Below are positions 9,401 to 16,646 of a DNA stretch of 64,000 nucleotides, piece by piece; positions within the stretch are counted from its first letter, which is position 1; each line of letters starts with the position of its first letter. The DNA is from Opitutus sp. ER46 (GTDB lineage: Bacteria; Verrucomicrobiota; Verrucomicrobiia; Opitutales; Opitutaceae). Where the stretch lies: assembly GCF_003054705.1 (NCBI RefSeq), contig NZ_QAYX01000025.1, forward strand, positions 620,001 to 684,000, in the 5' to 3' direction. The position numbers and the translations under genes are program-made. The notes under the pieces were generated by a model, which was not told where the DNA came from, ran no database searches, and worked only from the letters and a program-made list of their open reading frames with translations.

Positions 9401-9599
9401 CCTGCGCGTTGGCACACCGCGCATCAGTGCGGCAACGACCACCGCCGACTTCCCGCCTGGCGAGATATCCCTCCTGCACGCGATCCCGGCGATTGGCTCG
9501 AAAGGAAAGCCGCCGGAGCGAGCTGGGCCGCAGAGCCAGTACGCGATCGGGGCCGGGCGCTACGAGGGCACGTGCATCTTCCAGTTCGGGGAAAACTGA
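6429..9599 (+). CDS. secreted glycoside hydrolase family 2, probable beta-galactosidase
   Basis: Likely hydrolyses terminal beta-galactosides or related glycosides outside the cytoplasm. The 1056-residue product has a signal peptide (about residues 1-26, ending near SAAARGA), an N-terminal jelly-roll sugar-binding domain, Ig-like domains to about 300, and the TIM barrel to about 560. The acid/base is Glu415 in FWDNGNEGGWN and the nucleophile Glu471 in PTEVLHAMYDGG, which aligns with the LacZ CEYAHAM region. The C-terminal half resembles the LacZ domain 4/5 region (RWLGRGPHRVWQNR), with an intervening segment that may be a coagulation-factor-5/8-type domain (around 720-800). No transporter or regulator is adjacent. 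Substrate specificity cannot be fixed from sequence. Confidence 0.85.
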   Translation: MTPQCLRWAWMLAASAALISAAARGASEPITQRQYLSGRGPKDAVTWEFTVTGGRRAGEKATIPVPSNWELHGFGSYHYGQQKVKSDEHGLYRTRFQLPAEWEGRRLWLVFDGVMTDAVVTVNGRQAGPIHQGGFNRFRFEVTPLVRFGAGGENVLEVDVAKVSANEDTEKAERGGDYWVFGGIYRPVWIESAPTQWIDHVAVDAQADGAINMDVTLGAVRDADRVEAEIVDGAGRVAGPLLSTRIPAGGAGRVRVTGQVPAVQPWSAESPVLYTLRLALRRGVEVVHTLEQRFGFRTFEVREGDGLYVNGQRVRLKGVNRHSFRPATGRALNPEDCYADVRLIREMNMNAVRMSHYPPDEAFLNACDELGLYVLDELSGWQKAHGTAVGRLLVRSLVERDVNHPSILFWDNGNEGGWNRDLDGEFALYDPQRRPVLHPWELHAGVNTKHYPNFDVLEGLLRGRDLVMPTEVLHAMYDGGAGAGLEDYWNAIVASPVGAGAFIWVFADEGVVRTDRGGKIDVFSTFAPDGIVGPNHEKEGSFFAVREIWSPVQIDAPRLDAGFDGTLTVKNRYDFTSLKQCRFAWELRRFDLKAPSATTAQVVVARGEMPGPDVAPQSRGQMRLALPASWAEADALAVTAFSPRGDALWTWTWATPRLSERGKTLAGSMAAVQPAAEPASVTKHDDMIELKAAGVTARFDARTGMLRDVRRGGKTFPLSQGPRLVFARQANGTEPTWLPFTEVDRTLAEGTHRLAQPGLASCVEIELVELRGADAVLGATIEVSADGEHWETIFDATRRPQDGARFEFAPQLVAAVRLSNLRRYDPRPVTLRTFRVGYSAERFPVSVTQPAVVTTGEGVEPGSAGAVAWLEAAGGPSGMGRVRWTIRSDGTLRLDYSYNVNGRFSFHGVTFDCPENELAGFRWLGRGPHRVWQNRLKGTTLGVHEHRPHVVQPGESWEYPEFEGYFAEPYWTQFATAAGAMAVSTSSGDVYLRVGTPRISAATTTADFPPGEISLLHAIPAIGSKGKPPERAGPQSQYAIGAGRYEGTCIFQFGEN

Positions 9600-9682
9600 G
9601 CTCAGTTGAAGCGCGGCTGGCGATCCGCACGGTGCCGGTTGTGGCTGTGCGCTGGAACCGGGCGCCTGGGCCGGCGGTGGTC

Positions 9683-9720
9683 GAGTATCTGGACATTATT
9701 CTGGAGTATCTGGACATTAT
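9683..9720. repeat. tandem 17-bp direct repeat, 21-bp period
   Basis: GAGTATCTGGACATTAT occurs identically at 9683-9699 and 9704-9720. The 21-bp period equals two helical turns, placing both copies on the same face of DNA, as expected of paired activator or repressor sites. A TATAAT box follows 28 bp downstream. Confidence 0.6.
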
Positions 9721-9747
9721 CCCATAAGCTATTCTCGCATAGTTGGA

Positions 9748-9753
9748 TATAAT
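9748..9753 (+). promoter_or_regulatory. TATAAT -10 box candidate
   Basis: A perfect -10 hexamer in an AT-rich patch; the expected -35 position (around 9725-9730) reads TAAGCT, a poor match. A promoter with weak -35 and upstream direct repeats is typical of activated promoters. A transcript from here would have a leader of about 205 nt before the gene at 9967. Confidence 0.35.
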
Positions 9754-9871
9754 TGCACCGGTCCTCAAGGGCTGGTCGTTCGCACGAGCTCGGTAGGCCC
9801 ACGCGGAGGGAGAAGGCGCGGCTGGGCTGAGCCCGATGCTCGCCGGCGGCGTTCATGGCGAGGATCAAGAA

Positions 9872-9887
9872 TACCGGAATTCCGGTA
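9872..9887. promoter_or_regulatory. 16-bp perfect palindrome
   Basis: TACCGGAATTCCGGTA is fully self-complementary and lies 79 bp upstream of the pseudo-receiver gene. It could be an operator or an RNA-level element in the leader. Confidence 0.35.
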
Positions 9888-9966
9888 ATCCGGGCACTTC
9901 CCGCTTGGGTGTCGTTACGTACTCTCGGCCGCGTCAGGACCGTCCTGGCGAGGAGAGGGCGCGAAA

Positions 9967-10530
9967 ATGGCTTCCGAATACCAACTTCAACGAATTCTGG
10001 TGCTGGAGAGGAACAAGGCCCGGGGCGCAAAGCTCGCGCGGGCGTTGAGCCGGGCGTTTCCGTCGGCTCGCGTGTATTGTGAAGCCGACCCAGCCTGCGG
10101 CGCCTCGGTGCTAGCGAGCGGAGGCATCGAGCTTCTCATCGCGTGTGTCCATGGCTTTGAGTTCGACGTCCTGACGCTGCTGGGAGTGTGGACGAGCAAC
10201 GAAGCGGCAGGGCCGCGGGTGCTGGTTCTGGCGTCTGAACCGAGTGCGGCGACCCTGACGGCGGTGCAATCGTTGCCAATCTCCGGGCTGCTTGATCTCG
10301 GACGCGCCAAATTGAAGGACATCGAGGCGGCGTGCCGGGCGATCGCGGCAGGATCGCCCTACGCGGTGGCTCCCGTTTCCGAGCGCAATGCGCGGACCGG
10401 ACAGGACCCATGGACATCGAGCGGAGCTGACGCGGCGGAACTGCCGTACACCGACGATCTCCGCTGGCATCATCGTGCCCCCCCTTTGCGGCGACGTTCT
10501 GGAACGCAGCACCAGCGATGGCGCTGGTGA
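9967..10530 (+). CDS. response-regulator-like protein with degenerate receiver domain
   Basis: The 187-residue product has a receiver-like alternation of strands and helices over residues 1-130 (QRILVLERNKARGAKLARAL, ELLIACVHGFEFDVLTLLG, GPRVLVLASEP). The phosphorylation apparatus is missing: the acidic pair is reduced to Glu-Arg in ILVLERN, the acceptor aspartate position in LLIACVHG is not acidic, and the switch lysine is not recognisable. The tail from residue 140 is low-complexity and arginine-rich and lacks a visible output domain; a run of seven C at 10478-10484 near the end could mark a frameshift or sequencing error. It ends just before a strong terminator. Function unknown; a pseudo-receiver binding a partner is one possibility. 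Confidence 0.55.
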   Translation: MASEYQLQRILVLERNKARGAKLARALSRAFPSARVYCEADPACGASVLASGGIELLIACVHGFEFDVLTLLGVWTSNEAAGPRVLVLASEPSAATLTAVQSLPISGLLDLGRAKLKDIEAACRAIAAGSPYAVAPVSERNARTGQDPWTSSGADAAELPYTDDLRWHHRAPPLRRRSGTQHQRWRW

Positions 10531-10544
10531 TCGGGCCAAACAAT

Positions 10545-10570
10545 AAGGCCGGCGACGACTCGCCGGCCTT
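10545..10570 (+). terminator. rho-independent terminator
   Basis: An 11-bp perfect stem (AAGGCCGGCGA paired with TCGCCGGCCTT) with loop CGAC is followed by a short T run on the plus strand. It separates two convergent genes and may act in both directions, though the T tract favours the plus strand. Confidence 0.8.
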
Positions 10571-10592
10571 TTGCTGTCCGGAAGAGAACCGC

Positions 10593-11663
10593 TCAGAAGT
10601 GGGCGTAGTCGCCCGACTCGAGGCCGCGGGCGAACTCCACCAGCAATTTCACGCAGCGCTCCACGTCCTCGAGATCGACGAGTTCGCTCGGCGTGTGCAT
10701 GTAGCGCAGGGGAATGCTGACCAGCCCCGTGGCGACACCGCCGCGTCCCATTTGGATGGCGCGGGCATCGGTGCCGGTCGGCCTCGGATCTGCCTCGAGT
10801 TGGTAGGGGATCTTCGCCTTCTTGGCGGCTTCGACCAGCCAGGCATAGACCTTGGGGTTGATGTTGGGACCGCGGCAGATGATTGGGCCGCCGCCAAGTT
10901 TCGTCTCGCCGAACTTGCGGTTGTCGCAGTCGGGATGGTCGGTGGCGTGGCCAACATCGATCGCGACGGCGATATGCGGGTTGACGAGGTACGTGGCGGT
11001 TGTGGCCCCGCGCGTGCCAATCTCTTCCTGGGAGGTGGCGACGCTGACCAGCCTGGCGGCGAGTCGCTTCTTTTCCTTCGCGAGGCGGACGAGCGTTTCG
11101 CCAACGATGTAGGCGCCGACCTTGTTGTCGAAGGCACGGGCGGTGCCGATACTGCCGTGGATGAGCTCGAGTTCGTGGTCGTAGGTGGCGACGTCACCGA
11201 TGCTGATCCGCTCGAGGGCCTCGTCCTTCGAGCGTGCGCCGATATCGATCCAGATCTCGTGCTTCTTGGGGACGCGCTTGCGATCCTCGTCGTCCATGAG
11301 GTGGATGGCGCGCTTGCCGGTGACACCTTTCACCGGGCCGTTGGCGGTCTGAATGACGACACGGCGGCCGGAGATGACGCTGAGGTCGTGCCCGCCAATC
11401 GTGTCGAAGTAGAGGAATCCCTCCTTGTTCACGTACGTGATGATGAGCCCCAACTCGTCCATGTGCCCCGCGAGCATGAGGACGGGGTCGCCCTTGGGGT
11501 TGAGGGTCGCCAGCCGGTTGCCGAGGGCGTCCTTGGCATAAGCGTCGGCGGCGGACTTCACGTGACGATCGAAGACGGCCTGGGCCTCGTTCTCGGCGCC
11601 CGAAGGCGAGCGCGCGTGGAGCAGCTCAGAGAGGAAGGGCGGAACGGAATAGGGCTTCGTCAT
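10593..11663 (-). CDS. M42 family metallopeptidase (glutamyl aminopeptidase-like)
   Basis: Cytoplasmic dinuclear-metal aminopeptidase of the tetrahedral TET type, removing N-terminal residues from peptides. The 356-residue product shows the expected ligands in order: His in LAGHMDELG, the bridging Asp in AFDNKVGAY, the Glu-Glu pair in TSQEEIGTRG (catalytic base and ligand), Asp in AIDVGHATDHP and His in YMHTPSELVD. The ATG at 11663 gives the family N-terminus (MTKPYSVPPFLSELL); an upstream in-frame ATG would add unconserved residues. It is divergent from hisA across a 64-bp gap. Confidence 0.9.
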   Translation of the reverse strand: MTKPYSVPPFLSELLHARSPSGAENEAQAVFDRHVKSAADAYAKDALGNRLATLNPKGDPVLMLAGHMDELGLIITYVNKEGFLYFDTIGGHDLSVISGRRVVIQTANGPVKGVTGKRAIHLMDDEDRKRVPKKHEIWIDIGARSKDEALERISIGDVATYDHELELIHGSIGTARAFDNKVGAYIVGETLVRLAKEKKRLAARLVSVATSQEEIGTRGATTATYLVNPHIAVAIDVGHATDHPDCDNRKFGETKLGGGPIICRGPNINPKVYAWLVEAAKKAKIPYQLEADPRPTGTDARAIQMGRGGVATGLVSIPLRYMHTPSELVDLEDVERCVKLLVEFARGLESGDYAHF

Positions 11664-11671
11664 AAATGAAC

Positions 11672-11710
11672 GTTTGCTTTCGGGTGAGCCTGAAACCGAA
11701 AATCGCAAAC
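11672..11710. promoter_or_regulatory. bulged inverted repeat in M42-hisA divergent region
   Basis: GTTTGC-TTTCGG (11672-11683) pairs with CCGAAA (11696-11701) and, after a 3-nt bulge, GCAAAC (11705-11710). It fills most of the gap between the two divergent start codons, so it may be an operator shared by both genes or a leader hairpin of hisA. Confidence 0.35.
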
Positions 11711-11727
11711 CGGAATTCGAAAAACGC

Positions 11728-12450
11728 ATGACCATCTATCCCGCGATCGACATCAAATCCGGCCGCTGTGTGCGGCTCACGCAGGGCCGCGCGGACCAGG
11801 AGACGGTCTATGCCGAGCATCCGGCGGACGTAGCCGCCGAGTTCAAGCAGGCGGGGAGTGAGTGGGTGCACGTGGTGGACCTTGACGGCGCCTTCGCGGG
11901 CGAACCGCAGAATCTCGAAGCGGTGCGGGCGATCGCCGCACTGGGCATGAAGGTCCAGCTCGGCGGCGGCCTGCGCACACGGACGGCCGTGGAACGGGCG
12001 CTGGGCTTTGGCGTCTCGCGGGTCGTGATCGGCACGCGGGCGGCGGAAAGCGAGACCTTCGTGGGTGAACTCGTGCAGGCTTTGGGGGAAAAGGTGGCAG
12101 TCGGAATCGATGCCAAGAACGGCAAGGTGGCCGTGAAGGGGTGGGTGGCGACGGCGGAGTTGACGGCGATTGCGCTGGCGCAGCGGATGGACGCGCTGGG
12201 CGTGCGGACGCTGATCCACACGGATATCAGCACGGACGGAATGCTCACCGGCCCGAATTTCCCCGCCCAGGAAGCGATGCTGCGAGCGGGACGATTCCGC
12301 GTGATTGCCAGCGGTGGCGTGAGCCGGCGCGAGGACGTCGTGAAGCTCGCGGAGCTCGCGCGACGTCACGCTAACCTGGATGGCGTCATCGTCGGCAAGG
12401 CGCTTTACGAAAAACGCGTCTCCTTGCCCGACCTGCTGAGGATTCGCTGA
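11728..12450 (+). CDS. hisA: phosphoribosylformimino-5-aminoimidazole carboxamide ribotide isomerase
   Basis: Fourth step of histidine synthesis: Amadori rearrangement of ProFAR to PRFAR in a TIM barrel. The 240-residue product carries the catalytic aspartates in YPAIDIKSGRCVRL (residue 6) and IHTDISTDGMLTGPN (near 167-172), and the phosphate-binding glycines in QLGGGLRT and IASGGVSRRED. The ATG at 11728 is followed immediately by the conserved strand; the frame opens earlier at 11674 without homology. No other his genes are present in the window, so the pathway is dispersed here. Confidence 0.94.
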   Translation: MTIYPAIDIKSGRCVRLTQGRADQETVYAEHPADVAAEFKQAGSEWVHVVDLDGAFAGEPQNLEAVRAIAALGMKVQLGGGLRTRTAVERALGFGVSRVVIGTRAAESETFVGELVQALGEKVAVGIDAKNGKVAVKGWVATAELTAIALAQRMDALGVRTLIHTDISTDGMLTGPNFPAQEAMLRAGRFRVIASGGVSRREDVVKLAELARRHANLDGVIVGKALYEKRVSLPDLLRIR

Positions 12451-12516
12451 GCTTTAGCCTCAGAGGCCCCGGCATACCTGAATGCGGGCGGGCCGATTTG
12501 CGGTTGCGCCGCCTAA

Positions 12517-12541
12517 TCGCCCATGCGTGCCTGATGGGCGA
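12517..12541 (+). promoter_or_regulatory. hairpin directly before a start codon
   Basis: TCGCCCAT (12517-12524) and ATGGGCGA (12534-12541) form a perfect 8-bp stem with a 9-nt loop that ends at the base before the ATG at 12542. It could mask the ribosome site. If translation begins at 12482 instead, the hairpin is internal to coding sequence. Confidence 0.3.
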
Positions 12542-13777
12542 ATGCCCGATACCAAGACGCAGCCGACCAAATGGTATCGCGCGTACCTACTATGGTTCGC
12601 GGCCGCGTTCGCCGTGCTGACGCTGTACACACTTACGCGGTCCAGAGGACCGTTCTGGGACGAAGTGTATCATTTGGAATCTGCGCAGGCGTTGGCGCGT
12701 TCCCATTGCTTTCATGACTGGCTCGTCGGGCAGCGATCGGTTGCTCCTGGTCCTCTCCATGCAATGATGAACTATATCATCTCGGGCGGGACCGGAGCTC
12801 TCGACGTGCCGTGGATTAGGGTCCCAAATCTGCTGTTGTTGGCGGGGACGGTTGCACTCACGGGATATTGTTTGGTGTCGATGGGGCAATCTGGGGTGCT
12901 GGCCGGCACGGCGCTGGCCGTGCCGATGGCGTGGGTTTGTGCAGGCATGGCGATTACGGAGGCATTGGGGCTATGCGGTATCTCGTTGGCTGCTGCCGGG
13001 GCAATCGGTTGGTCAAAGCACGCCAGCGAGGGCGATATTCCGTGGCGCTGGGCGATTCTGTACGCCTTGGGCCTGGTGGTAGCGACGACGACGAGACAGT
13101 CCTATCTGGCAGCCGTGCCTGGACTCGCGATGCTTGCGCCACTGAGGCGTTCGGGCTGGAGGCTGGTCATTGGCGTCACGATAGCGGCATTGGTGCCGAT
13201 CTGTCTGGTGTTCGGGATCTGGGGAGGTCTTTTGCCGCCAGCGCAGCGCAGCATGAGTGCTGGGTACTCCATTGCCCATCTGGGATTGGCGTTCGCGATT
13301 ACGGGCGTGGTTACGCTGATCATCGCGCCGGGATTTCTTTGGCGGCACCGGTCCGTGGCGCTGGTTGCCGGAATGGCGACGGGGTTGGCGCAGTTCGTTC
13401 TGCAGTTTGCAGCGCCGACAACTCTCACCTCGGTGCAGCGTTTCTTCCCGGGCGACCAGTTCGCCGCCATCATGAACCGCGTTGTGAATGTCGGGTTTAT
13501 CGCCGCGGCAGGCATGTTTGTCGGGGCGTTGGCCGCTGCTCTTTGGAACTCGAGAGATCGAGTCTTGTGGGGATCCGCGGGCGCAGTGTTCGGGCTCTGC
13601 GTTGCGGCTGGGGCCGTTACCCGACAATTCTCCAGTCGATATCCGGCAATGGCGCTGCCGCTGTTGATTCTGGTTCTCGCGCCATGGATCAGGTGCGGAC
13701 CGTGGCTTCTGGTCCGCGTAACCGGCGGAAGCCTGCTCGGGCTTGCCGTGTTGCACTCCTACTACTGCTACGCCTGA
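12542..13777 (+). CDS. integral membrane GT-C-type glycosyltransferase-like protein
   Basis: The 411-residue product has roughly ten hydrophobic segments and a catalytic-type Asp-Glu pair (Asp40-Glu41) in FWDEVYHLESAQAL within the first extracytoplasmic loop, the hallmark of GT-C enzymes that use polyprenyl-phosphate sugars (ArnT, PMT, ALG10-like families). It probably transfers a sugar on the periplasmic side, but the donor and acceptor are unknown. The ATG at 12542 is preferred; an in-frame ATG at 12482 would add 20 residues with little membrane character. It follows hisA by 91 bp and converges on the oxidoreductase gene. Confidence 0.65.
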   Translation: MPDTKTQPTKWYRAYLLWFAAAFAVLTLYTLTRSRGPFWDEVYHLESAQALARSHCFHDWLVGQRSVAPGPLHAMMNYIISGGTGALDVPWIRVPNLLLLAGTVALTGYCLVSMGQSGVLAGTALAVPMAWVCAGMAITEALGLCGISLAAAGAIGWSKHASEGDIPWRWAILYALGLVVATTTRQSYLAAVPGLAMLAPLRRSGWRLVIGVTIAALVPICLVFGIWGGLLPPAQRSMSAGYSIAHLGLAFAITGVVTLIIAPGFLWRHRSVALVAGMATGLAQFVLQFAAPTTLTSVQRFFPGDQFAAIMNRVVNVGFIAAAGMFVGALAAALWNSRDRVLWGSAGAVFGLCVAAGAVTRQFSSRYPAMALPLLILVLAPWIRCGPWLLVRVTGGSLLGLAVLHSYYCYA

Positions 13778-13805
13778 AGGCGTAAACCGACCCGCTTTGC
13801 TCGAC

Positions 13806-15245
13806 TCAGGCGCGACGGCCAGGGTGGCGCCGGCGGCGTTTGGGCGCCACCTTGACGGGAGCGGCGCCAATCGTGTCGGCGATCTCCTCGAGCGGGTAGG
13901 TGATGATCTCGGCGAGCGTCGGGTGATACCACGGAGCGCGCAGCAGATCGAAGACGGTCGCGCGCATCGCCAGCGGACCGCTGAAACTGTGGATCAGTTC
14001 GCCCGCATCCTTGCCGACGATCTCAGCGCCGAGCAGTCGCCCGGACTTGGGTGCGGCCAGAACCTTCACATGCCCGTAATTGGCATCCATGAGGATGGAC
14101 TTGCCGTGGTCGTTGAACGGATAGCTCGCCTTGAGAAACGGCGTCCGCTCCTGCTCCAGCTCGCGTTCACTCCGGCCGATCGTCGCGAGTTGGGGATCGG
14201 TAAACACGACGTTCAGAAGGAGCGAGTAGTCGACGGGCTTGAGGTCACCAACGCCGGCGGCATGGCGCGCCGCGAGTTCGCCTTGTTGAATGGCGATGTG
14301 GACGATCTCGACCGGACCGGCGCAGTCCCCCGCCGCGTAGATGTGAGGCTGGCTCGTCTGCTGCCATTGGTCGGTGATGATCTGACCGTTCGGCCGCGCG
14401 GCGACGCCGGCGGCGCCGAGATCAAGCCCGGCCACGTTGGGCTCGCGTCCGAGCGCATTGAAGAGCCGCTCCGCCTGCCGGCGAACGACCTTGCCCTCGT
14501 GCATGAACTCGATGGTGAAGCCGCGTCCAGCGGCGTGTTTCACCTGTTGCAGTTGGGTCGCGGTGAAAAGCTCGATGCCTTCGTCGCGAAGGGCTTGCTC
14601 CACGACCACGGCCGCCTCGGGCGAGTGATCGCGCAGGATGTGGGAACTCCGCTGGACTTGGGTGACGCGACTGCCGATGCGATTGAGAAATTGAGCGAGT
14701 TCACAAGCGACGATGCCTCCGCCGAGCACAATCACGCTCTTGGGGACGAAATCGAGGTCGAGAATGTCGTCGCTCGTCCAGAAGGGAGCTTCTCTCAGCC
14801 CTGGAACGGCTGGCGTGCTCACCTTCGAACCGGTGCCGATCAGGAAATGCCGACTGCGGATACGTTCGCCGGTGGATAGCTCGACCGTGTGCGGACCCAC
14901 AAATCGGGCATGGCTGCGGATCAGGTCGAACTTACCCGATTCGAGGGCCTTCAACCGGTACTCGGCGAACTCCCCGATGATTTTCAGCTTTCGCGCGTGG
15001 ACCGCTTTCATGTCCACCTGCCCCCGGGTCTTGAGTCCGAAAATCGCCCCCTTCTGGGCGAGATGCAGCACCTCCGCGCTGTAAAGGAGCGTCTTCGAAG
15101 GCATGCAGCCGCGCAGGATGCACAGCCCACCGAGTTCGCGGGCGCCATCGATGATGGCCGTCCTCAGCCCGAGCGCGACGGCGACGCGCGCTGCATTGAA
15201 TCCCGCGCTCCCCCCGCCAATGGCGATAAAGTCGTATGATTTCAT
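13806..15245 (-). CDS. FAD-dependent pyridine nucleotide-disulfide oxidoreductase (class I)
   Basis: The 479-residue flavoprotein has an N-terminal FAD Rossmann motif (AIGGGSAGFNAARVA), the redox pair Cys-X4-Cys in GGLCILRGCMPSK (about 42-47), an NAD(P) motif VLGGGIVACELAQF, the second FAD motif IYAAGDCAG, and a dimerisation domain ending in HPTLAEI with the conserved His. The active-site context differs from dihydrolipoamide dehydrogenase (GGTCLNVGCIPSK) and is closer to MerA-like and uncharacterised members. Its electron acceptor is unknown. It is the last gene of the long minus-strand run, seven bases after the sugar transferase, but is probably not part of the polysaccharide pathway. The tail is lysine- and arginine-rich. 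Confidence 0.8.
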   Translation of the reverse strand: MKSYDFIAIGGGSAGFNAARVAVALGLRTAIIDGARELGGLCILRGCMPSKTLLYSAEVLHLAQKGAIFGLKTRGQVDMKAVHARKLKIIGEFAEYRLKALESGKFDLIRSHARFVGPHTVELSTGERIRSRHFLIGTGSKVSTPAVPGLREAPFWTSDDILDLDFVPKSVIVLGGGIVACELAQFLNRIGSRVTQVQRSSHILRDHSPEAAVVVEQALRDEGIELFTATQLQQVKHAAGRGFTIEFMHEGKVVRRQAERLFNALGREPNVAGLDLGAAGVAARPNGQIITDQWQQTSQPHIYAAGDCAGPVEIVHIAIQQGELAARHAAGVGDLKPVDYSLLLNVVFTDPQLATIGRSERELEQERTPFLKASYPFNDHGKSILMDANYGHVKVLAAPKSGRLLGAEIVGKDAGELIHSFSGPLAMRATVFDLLRAPWYHPTLAEIITYPLEEIADTIGAAPVKVAPKRRRRHPGRRA

Positions 15246-15251
15246 TCCGGA

Positions 15252-16622
15252 TTACTGCCCCTTCCCGAACAGCATCGTGTGGATCGTCTTCAAGACGATC
15301 GTGGCATCGAGGCGGAACGAGAAATGGCGGATGTAATAGAGGTCGTATTCCAGCTTTCGCAACGTGTCCTCGATGCTGGCGCCGTAAGGGTAATTCACCT
15401 GCGCCCAGCCCGTGATCCCGGGACGCACGAGGTGTCGGAAATAGTAACAGGGAATCTGCCGTTCGTAATCCACGACGAGTTTGTCCCATTCGGCGCGCGG
15501 GCCAATCAGACTCATTTCGCCTCGGAGCACGTTCCAGAGCTGAGGAAATTCGTCGATGCGCGTGAGCCGCAGCCAGCGCCCGACGACCGTGATCCTGCTG
15601 TCCCCCGGCGCCGTGTAGCGCGCGCCGCCAGCGGTGGGGCGCATGGTCCGCAACTTGTAGATGCGAAACGGCACGTGGTTCTTGCCGATGCGCGTTTGTG
15701 CGAAGAGCGGCGAACCCCGGTCTTCGATCCAGATGGCAAGGGCGGAGAGGAGGATCACCGGGGATGAGACCAGGAGGGCAAAGAATGAGAAAACGATGTC
15801 GCACGCCCGCTTGATCCGCTCGAACACCGGTTCGCGCGCGATCTGAAAACCCTCTTGGAAGAGCCAGGTTTGGTTCAGGCGATAGAGAGGTATCTTCTGC
15901 CAGTAGACCTCGTGGAAGAGCTCGAGGGTATAGGTGGGGACGCCGGCAAAGTAGAGTTGGACCAATTGCTGAGAGAGCGAGGGGGGAAGATCGTGGGCCG
16001 ACTCGCGGAGGACAATCGCCTCGACCTCGATGTTGCCGCGTCGGATCTCCTCCAGGAGCGCCGCCAGACTAGGTGCATTTGTACTTCCAGACGCGGGGGC
16101 CGCGCGCGCGGAAATCAGGGCAGAGTCTGGACAAATGATGGGCCGATGGACGTCCATCTTGCGGCATTCTTCCTGGAACATCCCAAAGCTTTGGGCATCG
16201 CCAACGAAGACCAGGCTTCGTCCGGCGTGGGCGCCGAGCGATCGCAGATATATCAGGCGGCGGTATCCCAGGGTGAAGAGCATCAGCGCGAAGAAACTCA
16301 GCGCGATGACCGCACGGCTGTTCTGCAGGTCGATATCGCCTGGAAGTACCACGTACGTGAGGAGGAGCGTGGCAACCATCGCGATGAGAACGGCGATGGC
16401 ATGCTGGCTGGCGTAATCCACGCTCAGCATGTCCGTTCGCGAGCGGTAGCCCTGTACGAGGTAGATCGCGATCAACAGGGCGCTGACGGGAGCGAGAAGC
16501 GGAACGAGGAGAAATGCCCCTGGTTCGATCACACCGCGGGCGTAGCTCAGGAGATTGAAGACGACCACCGACGTCAGGACGTCGAGCGCGATGAGGGATA
16601 GCGCGGTGATGCGGGCGGTCAT
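15252..16622 (-). CDS. polyprenyl-phosphate sugar-1-phosphate transferase (WbaP/WcaJ-like)
   Basis: Starts repeat-unit synthesis by moving a sugar-1-phosphate from a UDP-sugar to undecaprenyl phosphate. The 456-residue product has four N-terminal membrane helices (to about 125), a central CoA-binding-like domain, a fifth hydrophobic segment near 280-300 and the conserved C-terminal catalytic domain: KRACDIVFSFFAL, KLRTMRPTAGG, LTRIDEFPQLWNVLRGEMSL, IGPRAE and RPGITGWAQVN. Length and order match the exopolysaccharide polyprenyl glycosylphosphotransferase family. The initial sugar (glucose, galactose or other) cannot be told. It lies near the end of the locus, 24 bp after a WbuB-like glycosyltransferase, a common pairing. 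Confidence 0.92.
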   Translation of the reverse strand: MTARITALSLIALDVLTSVVVFNLLSYARGVIEPGAFLLVPLLAPVSALLIAIYLVQGYRSRTDMLSVDYASQHAIAVLIAMVATLLLTYVVLPGDIDLQNSRAVIALSFFALMLFTLGYRRLIYLRSLGAHAGRSLVFVGDAQSFGMFQEECRKMDVHRPIICPDSALISARAAPASGSTNAPSLAALLEEIRRGNIEVEAIVLRESAHDLPPSLSQQLVQLYFAGVPTYTLELFHEVYWQKIPLYRLNQTWLFQEGFQIAREPVFERIKRACDIVFSFFALLVSSPVILLSALAIWIEDRGSPLFAQTRIGKNHVPFRIYKLRTMRPTAGGARYTAPGDSRITVVGRWLRLTRIDEFPQLWNVLRGEMSLIGPRAEWDKLVVDYERQIPCYYFRHLVRPGITGWAQVNYPYGASIEDTLRKLEYDLYYIRHFSFRLDATIVLKTIHTMLFGKGQ

Positions 16623-16646
16623 CTCAGCTGGAACAGGGGAGAGTGG

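Larger units (their letters stand above)
9600..9966. other. intergenic region with repeats, TATAAT box and palindrome
   Basis: This 367-bp gap holds no convincing gene. It contains a 17-bp direct repeat, a TATAAT box at 9748-9753 and a 16-bp palindrome, each listed separately. The segment 9680-9760 is distinctly AT-richer than its surroundings. An AGGAG about 11 nt before the ATG at 9967 could serve the downstream gene. Confidence 0.6.
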
